Counted from the first letter of the stretch, positions 49,590-59,761 are shown. The stretch: 64,000 nt of DNA from Mixta sp. Marseille-Q2659 (GCF_940807255.1 NZ_CALNWY010000003.1:151234-215233), one strand, 5' to 3'. The notes: generated by a model from the letters alone, not told the origin. A program made the numbers and translations.

Positions 49590-50900
49590 TTATTCAACCT
49601 CCAGTACCATTGCCGCACCCAGCCCGCCCGCTGCGCAGGCCGTCACCAAACCAAGGCCGCCGCCGCGTCGACGCAGCTCATTCAGCGTTTGGGTAATCAT
49701 GCGCGCGCCGGTGGCGGCAAAAGGATGTCCGTAAGCGATGGAGCCGCCGAGAACGTTAAATTTTTCCTCATCGACCTCACCCAGCGCCTGAGGACGGTTA
49801 AGTACCTCGCGGGCAAAGCGCGCATCCTGAAACAGCTTCAGGTTAGCCAGCGTCTGGGCGGCAAAGGCTTCGTGCATATCGATCAGGGTCAGATCGGTGA
49901 GGCTTACGCCAGCGCGATCCAGCGCCAGTGGCGAGGCGTAGGTGGGGCCCAGCAGCATATCCTGCCAGACGTCGGTAGCGGTAAAGGCGTAGCTACGCAG
50001 ATAGCCGAGCGGCGTGATGCCCAGCTCGCGTGCCCGCGATTCGGTCATCAAAACTACCGCGGCGGCACCATCGGTGAGCGGCGTGCTGTTGGCCGCCGTC
50101 ACGCTGCCATGTTTACGATCGAAGGCAGGCCGCAGCCGGGCATAATCATCTACGGCGCTCTTTTCGCGCACGTTATTATCCTGCTGGAAAGCGGCGCGCC
50201 ACGGTGGCACGTACGCGGTCATTACCTCATCGGCAAGCTTGCCTTCGCGCCAGGCCTGCGCCGCGCGCTGATGAGAGCGGTGCGCCAGCGCATCCTGCTG
50301 TTCGCGGCTGATCGCGTGGCTTTTCGCCATCTGCTCGGCCGTGTCGCCCATGCGCAAACCGGTGGAATATTCGGCAACCGCTGGCGGCACCGGCAGCAGA
50401 TCGCGCGGACGCAGCTGGCTAAACAACTTGAGCCTTTTGCTTAGCGTGCGCGCTTTATTCAGATCGACCAGCGTTCGGCCCAGCTTTTTGCTGACGCCGA
50501 TGGGCAATACCGATGAGGAATCAGCGCCGCCAGCGATACCGGCGCTGACGGTGCCCGCCAGCAGGCTTTCCGCCAGGTTCGCCACCGCCTGAAAGCTGGT
50601 AGCGCAGGCGCGGCTGACGCTATAAGCGTCGGTCTGCACATTCAGCCCGCTGCTCAATACGATTTCGCGCGCAATATTCGGCGCCTCAGGCATCTGGATA
50701 ACCTGCCCGAACACCAGTTGTTCAATGACATCTGCCGGGATTTCACTGCGGGCCATCAGCTCGCTGACCACCATCCGACCCAGCTCCACCGCCGGAATGC
50801 CGTGCAGTGCCGTCGCCTGACGCGCAAAAGGGGTGCGAAGCCCGTGGGTTATGGCGATGCGATCGCCCTGACGCGTCAGCAAAGGAAGCGCTCTGCTCAT
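49590..50900 (-). CDS. fadI: 3-ketoacyl-CoA thiolase FadI
   Basis: 436 residues, E. coli length. Cleaves 3-ketoacyl-CoA in the FadIJ complex. Nucleophile Cys in [30 protein letters not shown] with the His, and [16 protein letters not shown] with the second Cys. The ATG at 50900 follows AGGTGAG. A FadR-type site lies about 45 bp upstream. fadI-fadJ form one operon. Confidence 0.96.
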   Translation of the reverse strand: MSRALPLLTRQGDRIAITHGLRTPFARQATALHGIPAVELGRMVVSELMARSEIPADVIEQLVFGQVIQMPEAPNIAREIVLSSGLNVQTDAYSVSRACATSFQAVANLAESLLAGTVSAGIAGGADSSSVLPIGVSKKLGRTLVDLNKARTLSKRLKLFSQLRPRDLLPVPPAVAEYSTGLRMGDTAEQMAKSHAISREQQDALAHRSHQRAAQAWREGKLADEVMTAYVPPWRAAFQQDNNVREKSAVDDYARLRPAFDRKHGSVTAANSTPLTDGAAAVVLMTESRARELGITPLGYLRSYAFTATDVWQDMLLGPTYASPLALDRAGVSLTDLTLIDMHEAFAAQTLANLKLFQDARFAREVLNRPQALGEVDEEKFNVLGGSIAYGHPFAATGARMITQTLNELRRRGGGLGLVTACAAGGLGAAMVLEVE

Positions 50901-50940
50901 TATTCTCACCTGTTAACCGCGACCGCAGCATCATTGCCAA

Positions 50941-50955
50941 AGAGGTCAGACCTGA
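50941..50955. promoter_or_regulatory. FadR site of fadIJ
   Basis: AGAGGTCAGACCTGA contains GGTCAGACC, matching the FadR core GGTCNGACC and sharing its 9 bases with the first fadL site. It lies 41-55 bp before fadI and would repress it without long-chain acyl-CoA. The rest of the 236-base fadI/yfcZ gap shows only the yfcZ terminator. Confidence 0.75.
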
Positions 50956-51101
50956 GCAGTGTAATCAGTTTGTTATGGGGTGCCAGCGGCGCGGATAGAA
51001 AATGAGAGCAGCGGCACAGTTGCCGGTAAAAGAAAATAAGCGCGCGGCGACGGCGCTCAGCAAGGAAACATCAGGAAGGCGGCAAGAAAAGGAGAAAAAA
51101 A

Positions 51102-51125
51102 CGGCGCCGTGTTTTCACCGCGCCG
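51102..51125 (-). terminator. Terminator after yfcZ
   Basis: CGGCGC...GCGCCG stem with a run of seven T on the minus strand, 12 bp after the yfcZ stop. Confidence 0.7.
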
Positions 51126-51136
51126 ACTACCAGAGC

Positions 51137-51433
51137 TTAACGCAGGCCGAGCTGGAAGATCAGGGTTTCCGCCTGGCAGCTAAAGGTGAAATCCACATCC
51201 AGACGTACACCGTCAGGCTGTTCGGTAAAACGGGGGGTAATTTCGCACGGTTCAGATTCAACGCTGCGCGCTTTTTCGGTCAACGTAGCCAGCATCTCTT
51301 CCGCCTGCTGACGGTTTTCAAACAGCCGTGACCAGGAAGCGGTGCAGTCGCTGTTATCCATTACGGTGCCGACATCAACACAGCAGCAGGCCGCCGTTTC
51401 GTTAGCGCTACATTTATTTAAAGCATCACTCAT
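51137..51433 (-). CDS. yfcZ: DUF406 family protein YfcZ
   Basis: 98 residues (E. coli 94). Cys-rich N-terminus (NKCSANETAACCCVDVGTVM), then a compact domain with MDNSDCTASWSRLF and the C-terminal VDFTFSCQAETLIFQLGLR. Divergent from fadL. The family has no assigned function; the conserved Cys cluster hints at metal or redox chemistry, which is inference. Confidence 0.92.
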   Translation of the reverse strand: MSDALNKCSANETAACCCVDVGTVMDNSDCTASWSRLFENRQQAEEMLATLTEKARSVESEPCEITPRFTEQPDGVRLDVDFTFSCQAETLIFQLGLR

Positions 51434-51654
51434 CGTCTTCTCCCACTATTCCGTTTCAAACGGCTTCTGTTAACTGGCCGATATTTTACGCCGCCTTTCG
51501 CACAGCGCTAAATAGTGTGAACGCAATCACTAACATTATTGATCTGGCGCAGGATTAGCGCGCAATTGTGTCGGGAAAGCGTACGATTTTGTTAAGCGGA
51601 TCTTATTTCTCCGATCATATTTGACATATTTAAAAAACAATATTGCAACATCTA

Positions 51655-51697
51655 CACAGGTCAGACCTATACTGTGCGCACTGGTCTGATTTGTCCG
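51655..51697 (+). promoter_or_regulatory. Twin FadR sites and -10 of fadL
   Basis: GGTCAGACC (51659-51667) followed directly by a TATACT -10 candidate (51668-51673), then a second FadR-like word ACTGGTCTGATTTGT near 51680-51694. The E. coli fadL promoter has the same two-site layout. The 348-base yfcZ/fadL gap contains nothing else I can name. Confidence 0.7.
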
Positions 51698-51781
51698 TTG
51701 TATATCAGCCTCTAGAATCCCCGGTCCCTTGTTACGTGTAGTAACAGAAATTAATAATAATCCCATAATGAGGTTGTGGTC

Positions 51782-53116
51782 ATGAACCATAAAAACCTGT
51801 TTGCAAAGTCATCATTGGCAGCGGCAGTGGCAATAGCTTCCTCGAACCTTTACGCAGCGGGCTTCCAGCTCAATGAATTCTCCGGCATTGGCCTTGGCCG
51901 CGCTTATTCAGGCGAAGGCGCAATGGGCGATACGGCCGCATCCGCCAGCCGTAACCCGGCAACCATGGCATTAATGGATCGCCCGATGTTTTCCATTGGC
52001 GCGGTATTTATCGATCCCGACGTTAATATTGACGGTGATAGTGGCGCCGGAAATAGTTTGAAAGCGGATAATATTGCCCCGACAGAATGGGTGCCAAATA
52101 TTCATTATGTGCAGCCGATTAACGATCAATGGTGGATTGGCGCTTCCGCTACCACTAATTACGGGCTGGCCACTGAATTTAATAATGACTACGCAGCGGG
52201 TTCCTACGGCGGTAAAACCGATCTGTTGACCACCAACCTTAATCTCAGCACCGCCTGGCGCATGAATGAGCATTTCAGTTTCGGCGTCGGTTTTGATGCA
52301 GTTTATGCGCGCGCTAAAATTGAACGTTATTTGGGCGAATATGGCGGCGTGCTGCCTGCTTACGGTCTGCCTGCAGCGGCGGCGGATACACAGGTCGCGC
52401 ACTTGAAAGGCGACGAATGGGGCTACGGCTGGAATGCCGGAATTCTGTATGAAGTGGATGAAAACAACCGCTTCGGCCTGACCTACCGTTCGGAAGTGAA
52501 AATTGATTTCGACGGTGATTATAAAAGCTCAATTCCTTCACAGCTAAATCCGATTACCGGTGCGATTGGCCTGCCTTACGGCACCAGCGGCAGCACGATT
52601 CCAGGTTCACTGACCCTGAATCTGCCGGAAATGTGGGAGATCTCCGGCTACCATAAAGTCGCGCCGCAGTGGGCGGTTCACTATAGTCTGGCTTATACCA
52701 GCTGGAGCCAGTTTCAGGAGCTGAAAGCCACCGGCAGCAGCGGCCAGGAGCTGTTTTATAAAGATGAAAGCTATCGCGATGCCTACCGCATTGCACTCGG
52801 TACGACCTACTTCTATGACCAGAACTGGACGTTCCGTGCCGGTATCGCCTTTGATGACAGCCCGGTTCCGGCCGATAACCGTTCTATCTCCATTCCCGAT
52901 CAGGATCGTCTGTGGCTGAGCGCCGGCGCCTCTTACGCCTTTAATGAGAACGCTTCGGTAGACGTGGGCATCTCTTATATGCACGGTCAGAAAGTGACCG
53001 TACGTGAAGGTGTCGATCCGGTGGCCACCGCGCGTAACGGCGCTGTTACACCTTATGAGTTTGATTCAGAAGGGAAAGCCTGGCTGTACGGCGCCAGCTT
53101 TAACTATCGTTTCTGA
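51782..53116 (+). CDS. fadL: Long-chain fatty acid outer-membrane transporter
   Basis: 444 residues (E. coli 446). Signal peptide of about 25 residues (cut at [12 protein letters not shown]), then the N-terminal hatch and a 14-strand barrel ending in Phe (GASFNYRF), as outer-membrane proteins do. [31 protein letters not shown] and [20 protein letters not shown] match FadL. The loop around residues 180-205 is shorter than in E. coli. ATG at 51782 with GAGG 8 bases upstream; a GTG six bases earlier is too close to that site. Confidence 0.96.
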   Translation: MNHKNLFAKSSLAAAVAIASSNLYAAGFQLNEFSGIGLGRAYSGEGAMGDTAASASRNPATMALMDRPMFSIGAVFIDPDVNIDGDSGAGNSLKADNIAPTEWVPNIHYVQPINDQWWIGASATTNYGLATEFNNDYAAGSYGGKTDLLTTNLNLSTAWRMNEHFSFGVGFDAVYARAKIERYLGEYGGVLPAYGLPAAAADTQVAHLKGDEWGYGWNAGILYEVDENNRFGLTYRSEVKIDFDGDYKSSIPSQLNPITGAIGLPYGTSGSTIPGSLTLNLPEMWEISGYHKVAPQWAVHYSLAYTSWSQFQELKATGSSGQELFYKDESYRDAYRIALGTTYFYDQNWTFRAGIAFDDSPVPADNRSISIPDQDRLWLSAGASYAFNENASVDVGISYMHGQKVTVREGVDPVATARNGAVTPYEFDSEGKAWLYGASFNYRF

Positions 53117-53126
53117 TAGTCTGGTT

Positions 53127-53150
53127 AAAGAGGCGGGGAATCGCCTCTTT
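53127..53150 (+). terminator. Terminator after fadL
   Basis: Perfect AAAGAGGCG/CGCCTCTTT stem with a 6-base loop, 10 bp after the fadL stop. Confidence 0.8.
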
Positions 53151-53168
53151 AGCACTGCTGGTGCATGC

Positions 53169-53276
53169 GCAGGGCGTCCGGGCCGATCGTAAAGACGCAA
53201 AAAACGTCATCCCTGACCGCTCGGCCCGCGCCTTCCCTGGTGCGGGACGCTTTACTCTTCTGCCCGGACGCCCTGC
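53169..53276 (-). repeat. Three-stem palindromic repeat element, copy 2
   Basis: 108 bp bounded by perfect 15-bp inverted repeats GCAGGGCGTCCGGGC / GCCCGGACGCCCTGC. Read on the minus strand, the core again starts GTAAAGCGTCCCGC and ends TTGCGTCTTTAC, homologous to copy 1. Its hairpin loops are AGGGAA and AGGGAT. The arms differ from copy 1 but remain fully self-complementary. It lies between the convergent fadL and mlaA genes, with a terminator on each side. Confidence 0.8.
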
Positions 53277-53295
53277 ACCTTGAGTTCAGTGTTGT

Positions 53296-53323
53296 AAAAA
53301 GGCGGGAATGCTCCCGCCTTTTT
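53296..53323. terminator. Bidirectional terminator after mlaA
   Basis: A5-GGCGGGA-ATGC-TCCCGCC-T5, a symmetrical stem 18 bp from the mlaA stop that can act on both strands. Confidence 0.85.
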
Positions 53324-53340
53324 ATTTACCTGCTGCTGAC

Positions 53341-54103
53341 TTACTCCGCCGCGTCGATCTCGTCGAGATCGCCCTGAATCGCCTGCGCGTTAGGGTTCTC
53401 CTGCGGCTTCAGCTTGCCGCCGTTGGCAAGGAAATCGTGACGCTGGAAATAGGCGTTACGTACAAAGGCGTAAGGATCGCTGGTATTACGCAAAATCGCA
53501 TCGGAATCAAGCAGCTGGGCGCGGGTTTCCACGCCTTCCAGTACCACTTGCCCGCCGTCATCGGCCAGCTTAGCCAGCCCAGCACCGGATAGAGCGTATC
53601 CACATAGTCACCGCCATCTTCACGTGGCGTCGCGCTGCCGTAACCGGGCAGCACCACATAAGGACCGTAGCCAACGGCCAGGTACCCAGCGTGCCGCCAA
53701 AGCGCGGCGGCTCTTCGCGCGCCAGCTTATCGTTAGCCATGCCGGCAACATCGATAAAGCCGCCGAGACCCAGCACGGTATTCAGGAAGAAACGGTTGAA
53801 GTGAACCATACCGCGATAGGGATCGCCGCGCAGGAAGGAGTTCACCATCGCCGCCGGCTCGTTCAGGTTGCCCAGGAAGTTGCTGATGCCGGTACGCGCC
53901 GGAACCGGCACGTAGTCGCGCCATGCCACCGCAGCCGGGCGCACGACATAAGGATCCAGCACGTTGTAGTTGAAATTGAACATCGTGCGGTTAAACCCTT
54001 CCAGTGGATCGGAACGCCCCTGCGGTTCATCATTCTTCGGCGAGCTGGCGCAACCTGCCAGTAATAGGCTTGCCAGCGCCAGCCCCGTCAGGCGGTAGTT
54101 CAT
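53341..54103 (-). pseudogene. mlaA: mlaA (vacJ), outer-membrane lipid asymmetry lipoprotein, with two one-base frameshifts
   Basis: Starts at 54103 (MNYRLTGLALASLLLAGCASS, lipobox LAGC) and follows the MlaA family (SDPLEGFNRTMFNFNYNVLD) to FGGTLGTW. The family sequence then continues in a second frame (GYGPYVVLPGYGSATPRED to WPMTAGKW) and a third (VLEGVETRAQLLDSD to QGDLDEIDAAE). One base is missing near 53683-53687 and one in the C run near 53544. Both repairs give an uninterrupted protein of normal length. MlaA removes misplaced phospholipids from the outer leaflet with OmpC/F. Three open segments with no other damage point to sequencing indels. Confidence 0.85.
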
Positions 54104-54137
54104 AATCTTCTCCCTGTTTAATTGAGTGCTTACCGCT

Positions 54138-55349
54138 TCAGGGCAGCTGCTGATTAATTTCAACAGCAAGATGCTGATGACCGTCAAAAGGTGCCAGCGC
54201 ACTTTCGCCAAACCAGTCGCCAGACCGGGGCGTTGCGCTGCCGTCGCGCGCAATACGCACGCGAACTTTAACCTGATGCAGCGCCGAAAGCAGACGTTCC
54301 GGCATCATGGCATTACTGTCATCCAGCGTCAGCGATAGCGGAAAATGACTCAGCGGCAGCTTCTTCACTGCCACCGGAACCGGTGAAACACCGTCGGAAA
54401 CAGAAATATACATGACTCCGTCCGGCGGTAACATTTTTTCTGCGGCAGACGACAGCGTGACGCCTAATGCCAGCTGACTGGTTTGCAGACCAGCGGCGGT
54501 TTTTGCCTGCTGAATGCTGCGTTGAACCTGCGCGATGCGCGCATCGTCGGCGGGCAGCTGCGTCAGCATGCGCTGCCAGGCATCAATCGCCCGATCGTAC
54601 TGCTGCTGTTGAAACGCGTTGAATGCTACCAGGCTTAGCAGCCGTACGTTAGCAGGATCGTGCTTTAGCATTTCATCCAGCATCCCCTGCGCTTCCCGGT
54701 TATCCTGCGGATCGCTGGAGCGGGTCAGCACTTCAGCATAGCTGAGTTTCACCTCTTCGTTATTTGGCGCCAACTGTAGCGCGCGCTGAAAAGCCTCAAC
54801 GGCGGTATCGCGATTATTCAGCACCATGCCGATACGTCCGAGGATCAGCCAGTCATGCAGCTGGCCGCCATGCTGTTGCAGCGACGTACGCAGCCCTAAC
54901 CCCAGCCGTGCCAGCTCTTCCAGCGATAGCGGCTTTGCCTGCGGATCGAGCAGACGGGCGCGCAGCGCTGGATAACCATCCTGCACCTGCTGCCAGGCGA
55001 TCAGGCCCGGCAGGCTACCGGTTTTCAGATAACAGCCCAGGCTAATGATCACCAACAAAAAAGCGCCAGGCAGCAGCACCCAGCGGCCAAGCGGACGCGC
55101 GGGCTGCGACGAGGAGGAAGGAATATCGGTCAGCAGCGTTTGCTGCAGCTCCTGCACCATCGGCTGTCGGGCGGCAATAACGCCCTGCGCTTCATCCTGC
55201 TCCAGCTCATGCAGCCGCTGTTGATAGAAAGTTTTATTCAACGTATCGCGATCGACAGGCACCTGCCGCGCGCTGCGCCAGCCCGCCACCAGCAATAACA
55301 GCAGCGCGGCTGCCAACAGGCCGATCAGCACTATCCAGAAAAGAGTCAT
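54138..55349 (-). CDS. ccmI: Cytochrome c maturation protein CcmI
   Basis: 403 residues. Two N-terminal membrane segments (about 3-25 and 98-116) flank a cytosolic loop with a basic/heptad-like part; the periplasmic rest contains TPR-like repeats (DRAIDAWQRMLTQLPADDAR; AVEAFQRALQLAPNNEEV) that hold apocytochrome c. In E. coli K-12 this part is fused to CcmH; here ccmH and ccmI are separate, overlapping by 4 bp. It is the last ccm gene, 34 bp before mlaA. Confidence 0.93.
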   Translation of the reverse strand: MTLFWIVLIGLLAAALLLLLVAGWRSARQVPVDRDTLNKTFYQQRLHELEQDEAQGVIAARQPMVQELQQTLLTDIPSSSSQPARPLGRWVLLPGAFLLVIISLGCYLKTGSLPGLIAWQQVQDGYPALRARLLDPQAKPLSLEELARLGLGLRTSLQQHGGQLHDWLILGRIGMVLNNRDTAVEAFQRALQLAPNNEEVKLSYAEVLTRSSDPQDNREAQGMLDEMLKHDPANVRLLSLVAFNAFQQQQYDRAIDAWQRMLTQLPADDARIAQVQRSIQQAKTAAGLQTSQLALGVTLSSAAEKMLPPDGVMYISVSDGVSPVPVAVKKLPLSHFPLSLTLDDSNAMMPERLLSALHQVKVRVRIARDGSATPRSGDWFGESALAPFDGHQHLAVEINQQLP

Positions 55350-55804
55350 GGCGATTTCCTGTCATCTAACAACGCTTTAAGACGCTGCTGCTCAGCCTCG
55401 TCCAGCGTCTCATCTGCCAAAGGCTGACGGCGGCTGCGTAAGAAAATCACCAGTCCGCCCGCGATAATAAACAGCAGCGGGCCGGCCCACAGAATCAATG
55501 TGGAAGGTGTGACCGGCGGCTGGTAGGTCACGAAATGGCCGTAGCGATCGATCATATATTGCGTGATCTGCGCTTCGCTCTGGCCCTGCTTCAGCAGTTG
55601 GTAAACCTTCAGACGCATATCCGCCGCGATCATCGCGTTGGAATCGGCAATGCTGTTATTTTGGCATTTCGGGCAGCGCAGCGAAGCGGTTAGCTCGCGG
55701 TACTGCTGTTCCTGTTCGGCAGAATCAAACTGCCAGGTATCAATCGCCGCCAGCGCGCTCAGGCTGAACAACAGCCCCGCCAGCAACATTATCAGCTGCC
55801 TCAT
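55346..55804 (-). CDS. ccmH: Cytochrome c maturation thiol-reductase CcmH
   Basis: 152 residues. Signal peptide (MRQLIMLLAGLLFSLSALA), the redox motif LRCPKCQNNSIADSNA (CxxC), and a C-terminal membrane anchor (LILWAGPLLFIIAGGLVIFL). It keeps the apocytochrome CxxCH thiols reduced for heme attachment. The start overlaps ccmG by 4 bp and its end overlaps ccmI by 4 bp. Unfused form. Confidence 0.95.
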   Translation of the reverse strand: MRQLIMLLAGLLFSLSALAAIDTWQFDSAEQEQQYRELTASLRCPKCQNNSIADSNAMIAADMRLKVYQLLKQGQSEAQITQYMIDRYGHFVTYQPPVTPSTLILWAGPLLFIIAGGLVIFLRSRRQPLADETLDEAEQQRLKALLDDRKSP

Positions 55805-56358
55805 CTTGCCGCCTCCCTGCTATATTTTTGCCACAGCGGCGCCACTTCCCGCTGCCAGATCTGCGCATTGAGATCGCCCGCATGGCGATAGCGCACGATC
55901 CCCTGCCCGTCGATCAAAAAGGTTTCCGGCGCACCGTACACGCCGAGATCCAGGCCGAGCATCCCGCTGCCGTCATACAGGCTCAGCGCATAGGGATTTC
56001 CCAGCGTATTTAACCAGTTCACTGCCTTTGCGCGGTCATCTTTATAGTTCAGTCCCACCACGCGCACGCCCTGCTCCGCCAGCGTGTTCAGATACTGATG
56101 CTCGGCACGGCAGGTAGGACACCAGGTGGCCCAGACGTTCAGCAACAGCGGCTTGCCGTCTGCCAGCGCCGCCTGATCGTAAACGGTACCGGGATTGTCG
56201 AGGGATTCCAGCTTAAACAGCGGCACCGGCTTGCCAATTAACGCCGATTCCAGCCGCGTGGGATCGTCGCCGTCAGCGTTGCGCGTCAGCTGCCACATCA
56301 GCGCCAGCGCCAGCAGCAGAAACAGGATCAGCGGAATATAAAGTATCTTCTTGTTCAT
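55801..56358 (-). CDS. ccmG: Thiol:disulfide interchange protein CcmG/DsbE
   Basis: 185 residues. N-terminal membrane anchor (LYIPLILFLLLALALMWQL) and a periplasmic thioredoxin fold with active site WATWCPTCRAEH and the GVYGAPETFLID cis-Pro region. Passes electrons from DsbD to CcmH/apocytochrome c. Overlaps ccmF and ccmH by 4 bp each. Confidence 0.95.
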   Translation of the reverse strand: MNKKILYIPLILFLLLALALMWQLTRNADGDDPTRLESALIGKPVPLFKLESLDNPGTVYDQAALADGKPLLLNVWATWCPTCRAEHQYLNTLAEQGVRVVGLNYKDDRAKAVNWLNTLGNPYALSLYDGSGMLGLDLGVYGAPETFLIDGQGIVRYRHAGDLNAQIWQREVAPLWQKYSREAAR

Positions 56359-58310
56359 ACCAGCTCCCGTTGCGCTTTTTTACGGCTGCGATAACGCGGA
56401 TCGAGCAGACAAAGCAGACCGCCGAAGGCCATAAACAGGCCGCCGTACCATATCCAGCGCACAAAAGGTTTGTAATAAATTCGGACCGCCCAGGAGCCGT
56501 CGTCCAGCTCCTCGCCGAGCGCGGCGTAGAGATCGCGCGTCAGGCCGCCATCGATGGCCGCTTCGGTCATCATGCTACGCGCCACGCTGTAGTAACGCTT
56601 TTCCGCCCGCAGCGTCGCTTCCATTTTGCCATCGCGCGTCACGTCGATAATCGCCGCGCCGCCGCTGTAGTTCGGCCCGTTCAGCTCATGCACATCGCGG
56701 AATACAAAGTGGTAACGATGAATATCAACGCTGTCACCCGCCTTCATGCGCACGTCGCGTTCCACGCTGTAGTTCTGGCTAAAGGCGATGCCGATCACCG
56801 TCACCGCGACACCCAGATGGCCCAGCACCATGCCCCAGTGACTGCGCGACAGCTGCCGGAGGCCGCGCAGCAGGCTGTGACGATGGGTGGCGCGTTCGTG
56901 CAGCTCCATCAGTGTCAGAATAATGACCCACAACGCCATCATCAGACCGACCACCGTCATCGCTTCAATCCGATCCTGCATCAGCCACGGCAGCAATATC
57001 GACAGCAACAGCGTTGTCAGCAGCGCCAACGCCAGCCGTTTCCACAGCTTTTGCGGCTCGTCGCGTCGCCAGCGCACCAGCGGCCCGATGCCCAGCATCA
57101 GCGCGAACGGCGCCATCAGCCAGGTAAACATGGTATTGAAGAACGGTTCGCCGATAGAGATGGTGCCCAGCCCCAGCTGTTTATGCACCAGCGGCAGCAG
57201 CGTGCCCAGCAGTACTACCAGCATGCCAGCGATCAGCAGCACGTTGTTGCCCAGCAGAAAGGATTCCCTTGACCAGAAATCGTTCTGCACCCGGCTGCGT
57301 ACGCGTCCGCCTTTTACTGCATACAGCAGCAGCGAGCTGCCGATAACGATCACTAAAAACGCGAGAATAAACATGCCGCGTGCCGGATCGGAGGCAAAAG
57401 CGTGTACCGAAACCAGTACGCCGGAGCGCACCAGGAAGGTGCCCAGCAGACTCAGGGAAAAGGCGGTGATCGCCAGCAGCACCGTCCAGGCTTTAAAAGT
57501 GCCGCGCTTTTCGGTAACCGCCAGCGAGTGAATCAGCGCGGTGCCAGCCAGCCAGGGCATAAAGGAGGCGTTTTCCACCGGATCCCAGAACCACCAGCCG
57601 CCCCAGCCCAGCTCGTAATAGGCCCAGGCCGAGCCCAGCACAATACCGATCGTCAGGAACAGCCAGGCCGCAATGGTCCACGGACGCGACCAGCGCGCCC
57701 AGGCGGTATCAAGCCGTCCGGCCATCAACGAGGCGATAGCGAAAGCAAAGGCGACGGAGAAGCCGACGTAGCCCATATAGAGCAGCGGCGGATGGAAAAT
57801 CAGCCCGATGTCCTGCAACATTGGATTGAGATCGTGACCGTCAATCGGATAATCGGGCAGCGTGCGGGTAAAAGGGTTGGAGGTAAAAATAATAAACAGC
57901 AAAAAGCCGAAGTTAATCATGCCCATCACCGCCAGCACGCGCGCGATGGCATCCTGCGGCATGCCCCGACTAAATGCGGCAACCGCCAGCGTCCAGCCGC
58001 TGAGCATCAGTACCCACAGCAGCAGAGAACCTTCATGGGCGCCCCAAGTGGCGGCAATGCGGTAATAAAGCGGCAGCTGACTGTTGGAGTTACTGACGAC
58101 GTAGGCTACGGTAAAGTCGTTGACAATAAAGGCGTGGACCAGCAGCAAGAAGCTGCCCGCGACGCAGAAAAACAGGCCAACGGCCAGCGGTCGCGCCAGG
58201 CCCATCAGGCGGCTATCCTGACGCGCCGCGCCCCATAACGGATAAACGCTCAGCAATAATGACAGCGCCAGGCCAAGGCAAAGCAGAAAATGGCCAATCT
58301 CCGGCATCAT
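56355..58310 (-). CDS. ccmF: Heme lyase subunit CcmF
   Basis: 651 residues, about fifteen membrane segments. The heme-handling WWD domain is [18 protein letters not shown]; flanking conserved His are present ([21 protein letters not shown]). With CcmH it transfers heme from holo-CcmE to apocytochrome c at the outer face of the inner membrane. Overlaps ccmE and ccmG by 4 bp. Confidence 0.96.
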   Translation of the reverse strand: MMPEIGHFLLCLGLALSLLLSVYPLWGAARQDSRLMGLARPLAVGLFFCVAGSFLLLVHAFIVNDFTVAYVVSNSNSQLPLYYRIAATWGAHEGSLLLWVLMLSGWTLAVAAFSRGMPQDAIARVLAVMGMINFGFLLFIIFTSNPFTRTLPDYPIDGHDLNPMLQDIGLIFHPPLLYMGYVGFSVAFAFAIASLMAGRLDTAWARWSRPWTIAAWLFLTIGIVLGSAWAYYELGWGGWWFWDPVENASFMPWLAGTALIHSLAVTEKRGTFKAWTVLLAITAFSLSLLGTFLVRSGVLVSVHAFASDPARGMFILAFLVIVIGSSLLLYAVKGGRVRSRVQNDFWSRESFLLGNNVLLIAGMLVVLLGTLLPLVHKQLGLGTISIGEPFFNTMFTWLMAPFALMLGIGPLVRWRRDEPQKLWKRLALALLTTLLLSILLPWLMQDRIEAMTVVGLMMALWVIILTLMELHERATHRHSLLRGLRQLSRSHWGMVLGHLGVAVTVIGIAFSQNYSVERDVRMKAGDSVDIHRYHFVFRDVHELNGPNYSGGAAIIDVTRDGKMEATLRAEKRYYSVARSMMTEAAIDGGLTRDLYAALGEELDDGSWAVRIYYKPFVRWIWYGGLFMAFGGLLCLLDPRYRSRKKAQRELV

Positions 58311-58792
58311 AAGCGATCACCCTGCGACAGCGTCGCAGCCGCCGTTCCTTTGTGGTTTTTCTGCATCGCATCGGCAATTTCCGGCGGCGTATATTTTTCA
58401 TCGTGCTTCGCCAGCACTTCCTTCGCATTAATCAGGTTGCCCGCCTGCAGTTCGCCTTGCGCCACCACGCCCTGCCCTTCCCGGAACAGATCGGGCAGGA
58501 TGCCTTCATAGCTGACGCTGACCACACCGTTGGCGTCATACAGCTTAAACGAAACGCGCAGCGTCTTTTCATCACGCTTCACGCTGCCGGGCATGACCAT
58601 GCCGCCGACACGCAGGCGCTGACCCGGCTCTGGACGGGTATGCGCCTCGCCTTTGCCATAGAGAATTTCGCTGGGAGTATAAAAGAGATCGATATTGGAA
58701 CGTAGCGCGTACATTACTAACGCGGTCGCCACGCCCAGGCCGACCAGAATCGCCACGACCATATAGAGGCGGTTTTTACGACGGGTATTCAC
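58307..58792 (-). CDS. ccmE: Heme chaperone CcmE
   Basis: 161 residues, OB-fold. N-terminal anchor ([20 protein letters not shown]), [31 protein letters not shown], and the covalent heme His in [12 protein letters not shown]. The start is GTG (VNTRRKNRL) with GGAG upstream, one base after the ccmD stop. The C-terminal tail is longer and differs from E. coli, as is common. Confidence 0.95.
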   Translation of the reverse strand: MNTRRKNRLYMVVAILVGLGVATALVMYALRSNIDLFYTPSEILYGKGEAHTRPEPGQRLRVGGMVMPGSVKRDEKTLRVSFKLYDANGVVSVSYEGILPDLFREGQGVVAQGELQAGNLINAKEVLAKHDEKYTPPEIADAMQKNHKGTAAATLSQGDRL

Positions 58793-58793
58793 A

Positions 58794-59021
58794 TCACTCT
58801 CCTGCCGCTTCGCTGACGGCCTGTTTCATTTTGGCCGCCCGGATGCGGCGTTCACGCGCCTGATACTGCCGGACGCTTTTTAACAGCTGACGGCGCTGCC
58901 ATAAGGTGTGCGTGACCAGCACGATTAGCGACAGCAGCGTAAAGCCTGTGGCCAGCCAGACATAAAAGCCGTAGCCGCCCATGGCAAAGAAGTCGTGCCA
59001 GGAAGAAAATGCAGGCGTCAT
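58794..59021 (-). CDS. ccmD: Heme exporter protein CcmD
   Basis: 75 residues (E. coli 69). [20 protein letters not shown], one membrane helix, and a basic cytosolic tail ([17 protein letters not shown]). It holds holo-CcmE at CcmC for release. ATG at 59021 overlaps the ccmC end by 4 bp (ATGA). A longer open frame upstream is a shadow of ccmC. Confidence 0.94.
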   Translation of the reverse strand: MTPAFSSWHDFFAMGGYGFYVWLATGFTLLSLIVLVTHTLWQRRQLLKSVRQYQARERRIRAAKMKQAVSEAAGE

Positions 59022-59761
59022 GCGGAACGTCCTCCTTTGTTCACCAGCGCGGCGACCCAGGGACGATGGCGCTCGGTCAGTAAGATCAGATTGCGCAGCC
59101 GCATCAGCGTCAGGGTAATAAACAGCAGCAGATAGCCGATAATTGACCAGCGCAGCGGCGTGCGCATCGCCGGCGCAATCGCCTGCTGCAACATGCCGGA
59201 CGACCCCTGATGCAACGTGTTCCACCACTGCACGGAGAAATGGATAATGGGAATATTGACCACGCCTACCAGAATGAGAATGCTGGCGGCGCGCCCGGCC
59301 AGACGCCGATCGTCAAACGCGTTATAGAGCGCGAGGACGCCCATATAGAGGAACAGTAGCACCAGTTCCGAGGTCAGGCGCGCATCCCAAATCCACCAGG
59401 TACCCCACATCGGTTTGCCCCAGGCGGAGCCGGTAATCAGCGCGATAAAAGTAAAGGTCGCTCCTATCGGCGCCATCGCAGCGGCGGCTAAATCCGCCAT
59501 TTTCATCTGCCAGACCAGGCCGATAAAAGCGGCTATCGCCATTGAACTGTAGATACCCATCGACCAGATAGCGGCGGGCACATGGAGGTAGATGATGCGA
59601 TAGCTTTCTCCCTGCTGATAGTCGGCGGGCGCAAAACCAAATCCCCAGGCCCAGCCCGTTAGCAGCGCGCCGATCGTCAGCAGCGCAAACCAGGGTACCA
59701 GTCGGCCGCTAAACTGATAAAGCCGCTCCGGCTTAGCCAGCTGATGTAACCATTTCCACAT
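59018..59761 (-). CDS. ccmC: Heme transporter CcmC
   Basis: 247 residues, six membrane segments with the WWD-type motif WGTWWIWDARLTSELVLLF and flanking His (IIYLHVPAAIWSMG; IHFSVQWWNTLHQG). Loads heme onto CcmE together with CcmABD. Starts MWKWLHQLAKPERLYQFSG. Follows ccmB after a 42-bp gap. Confidence 0.96.
   Translation of the reverse strand: MWKWLHQLAKPERLYQFSGRLVPWFALLTIGALLTGWAWGFGFAPADYQQGESYRIIYLHVPAAIWSMGIYSSMAIAAFIGLVWQMKMADLAAAAMAPIGATFTFIALITGSAWGKPMWGTWWIWDARLTSELVLLFLYMGVLALYNAFDDRRLAGRAASILILVGVVNIPIIHFSVQWWNTLHQGSSGMLQQAIAPAMRTPLRWSIIGYLLLFITLTLMRLRNLILLTERHRPWVAALVNKGGRSA

Noticed and set aside
56370..57272. Open frame antisense to ccmF (300 codons)
   Set aside because: Low-complexity His/Gln/Arg composition typical of the reverse of membrane-protein codons.
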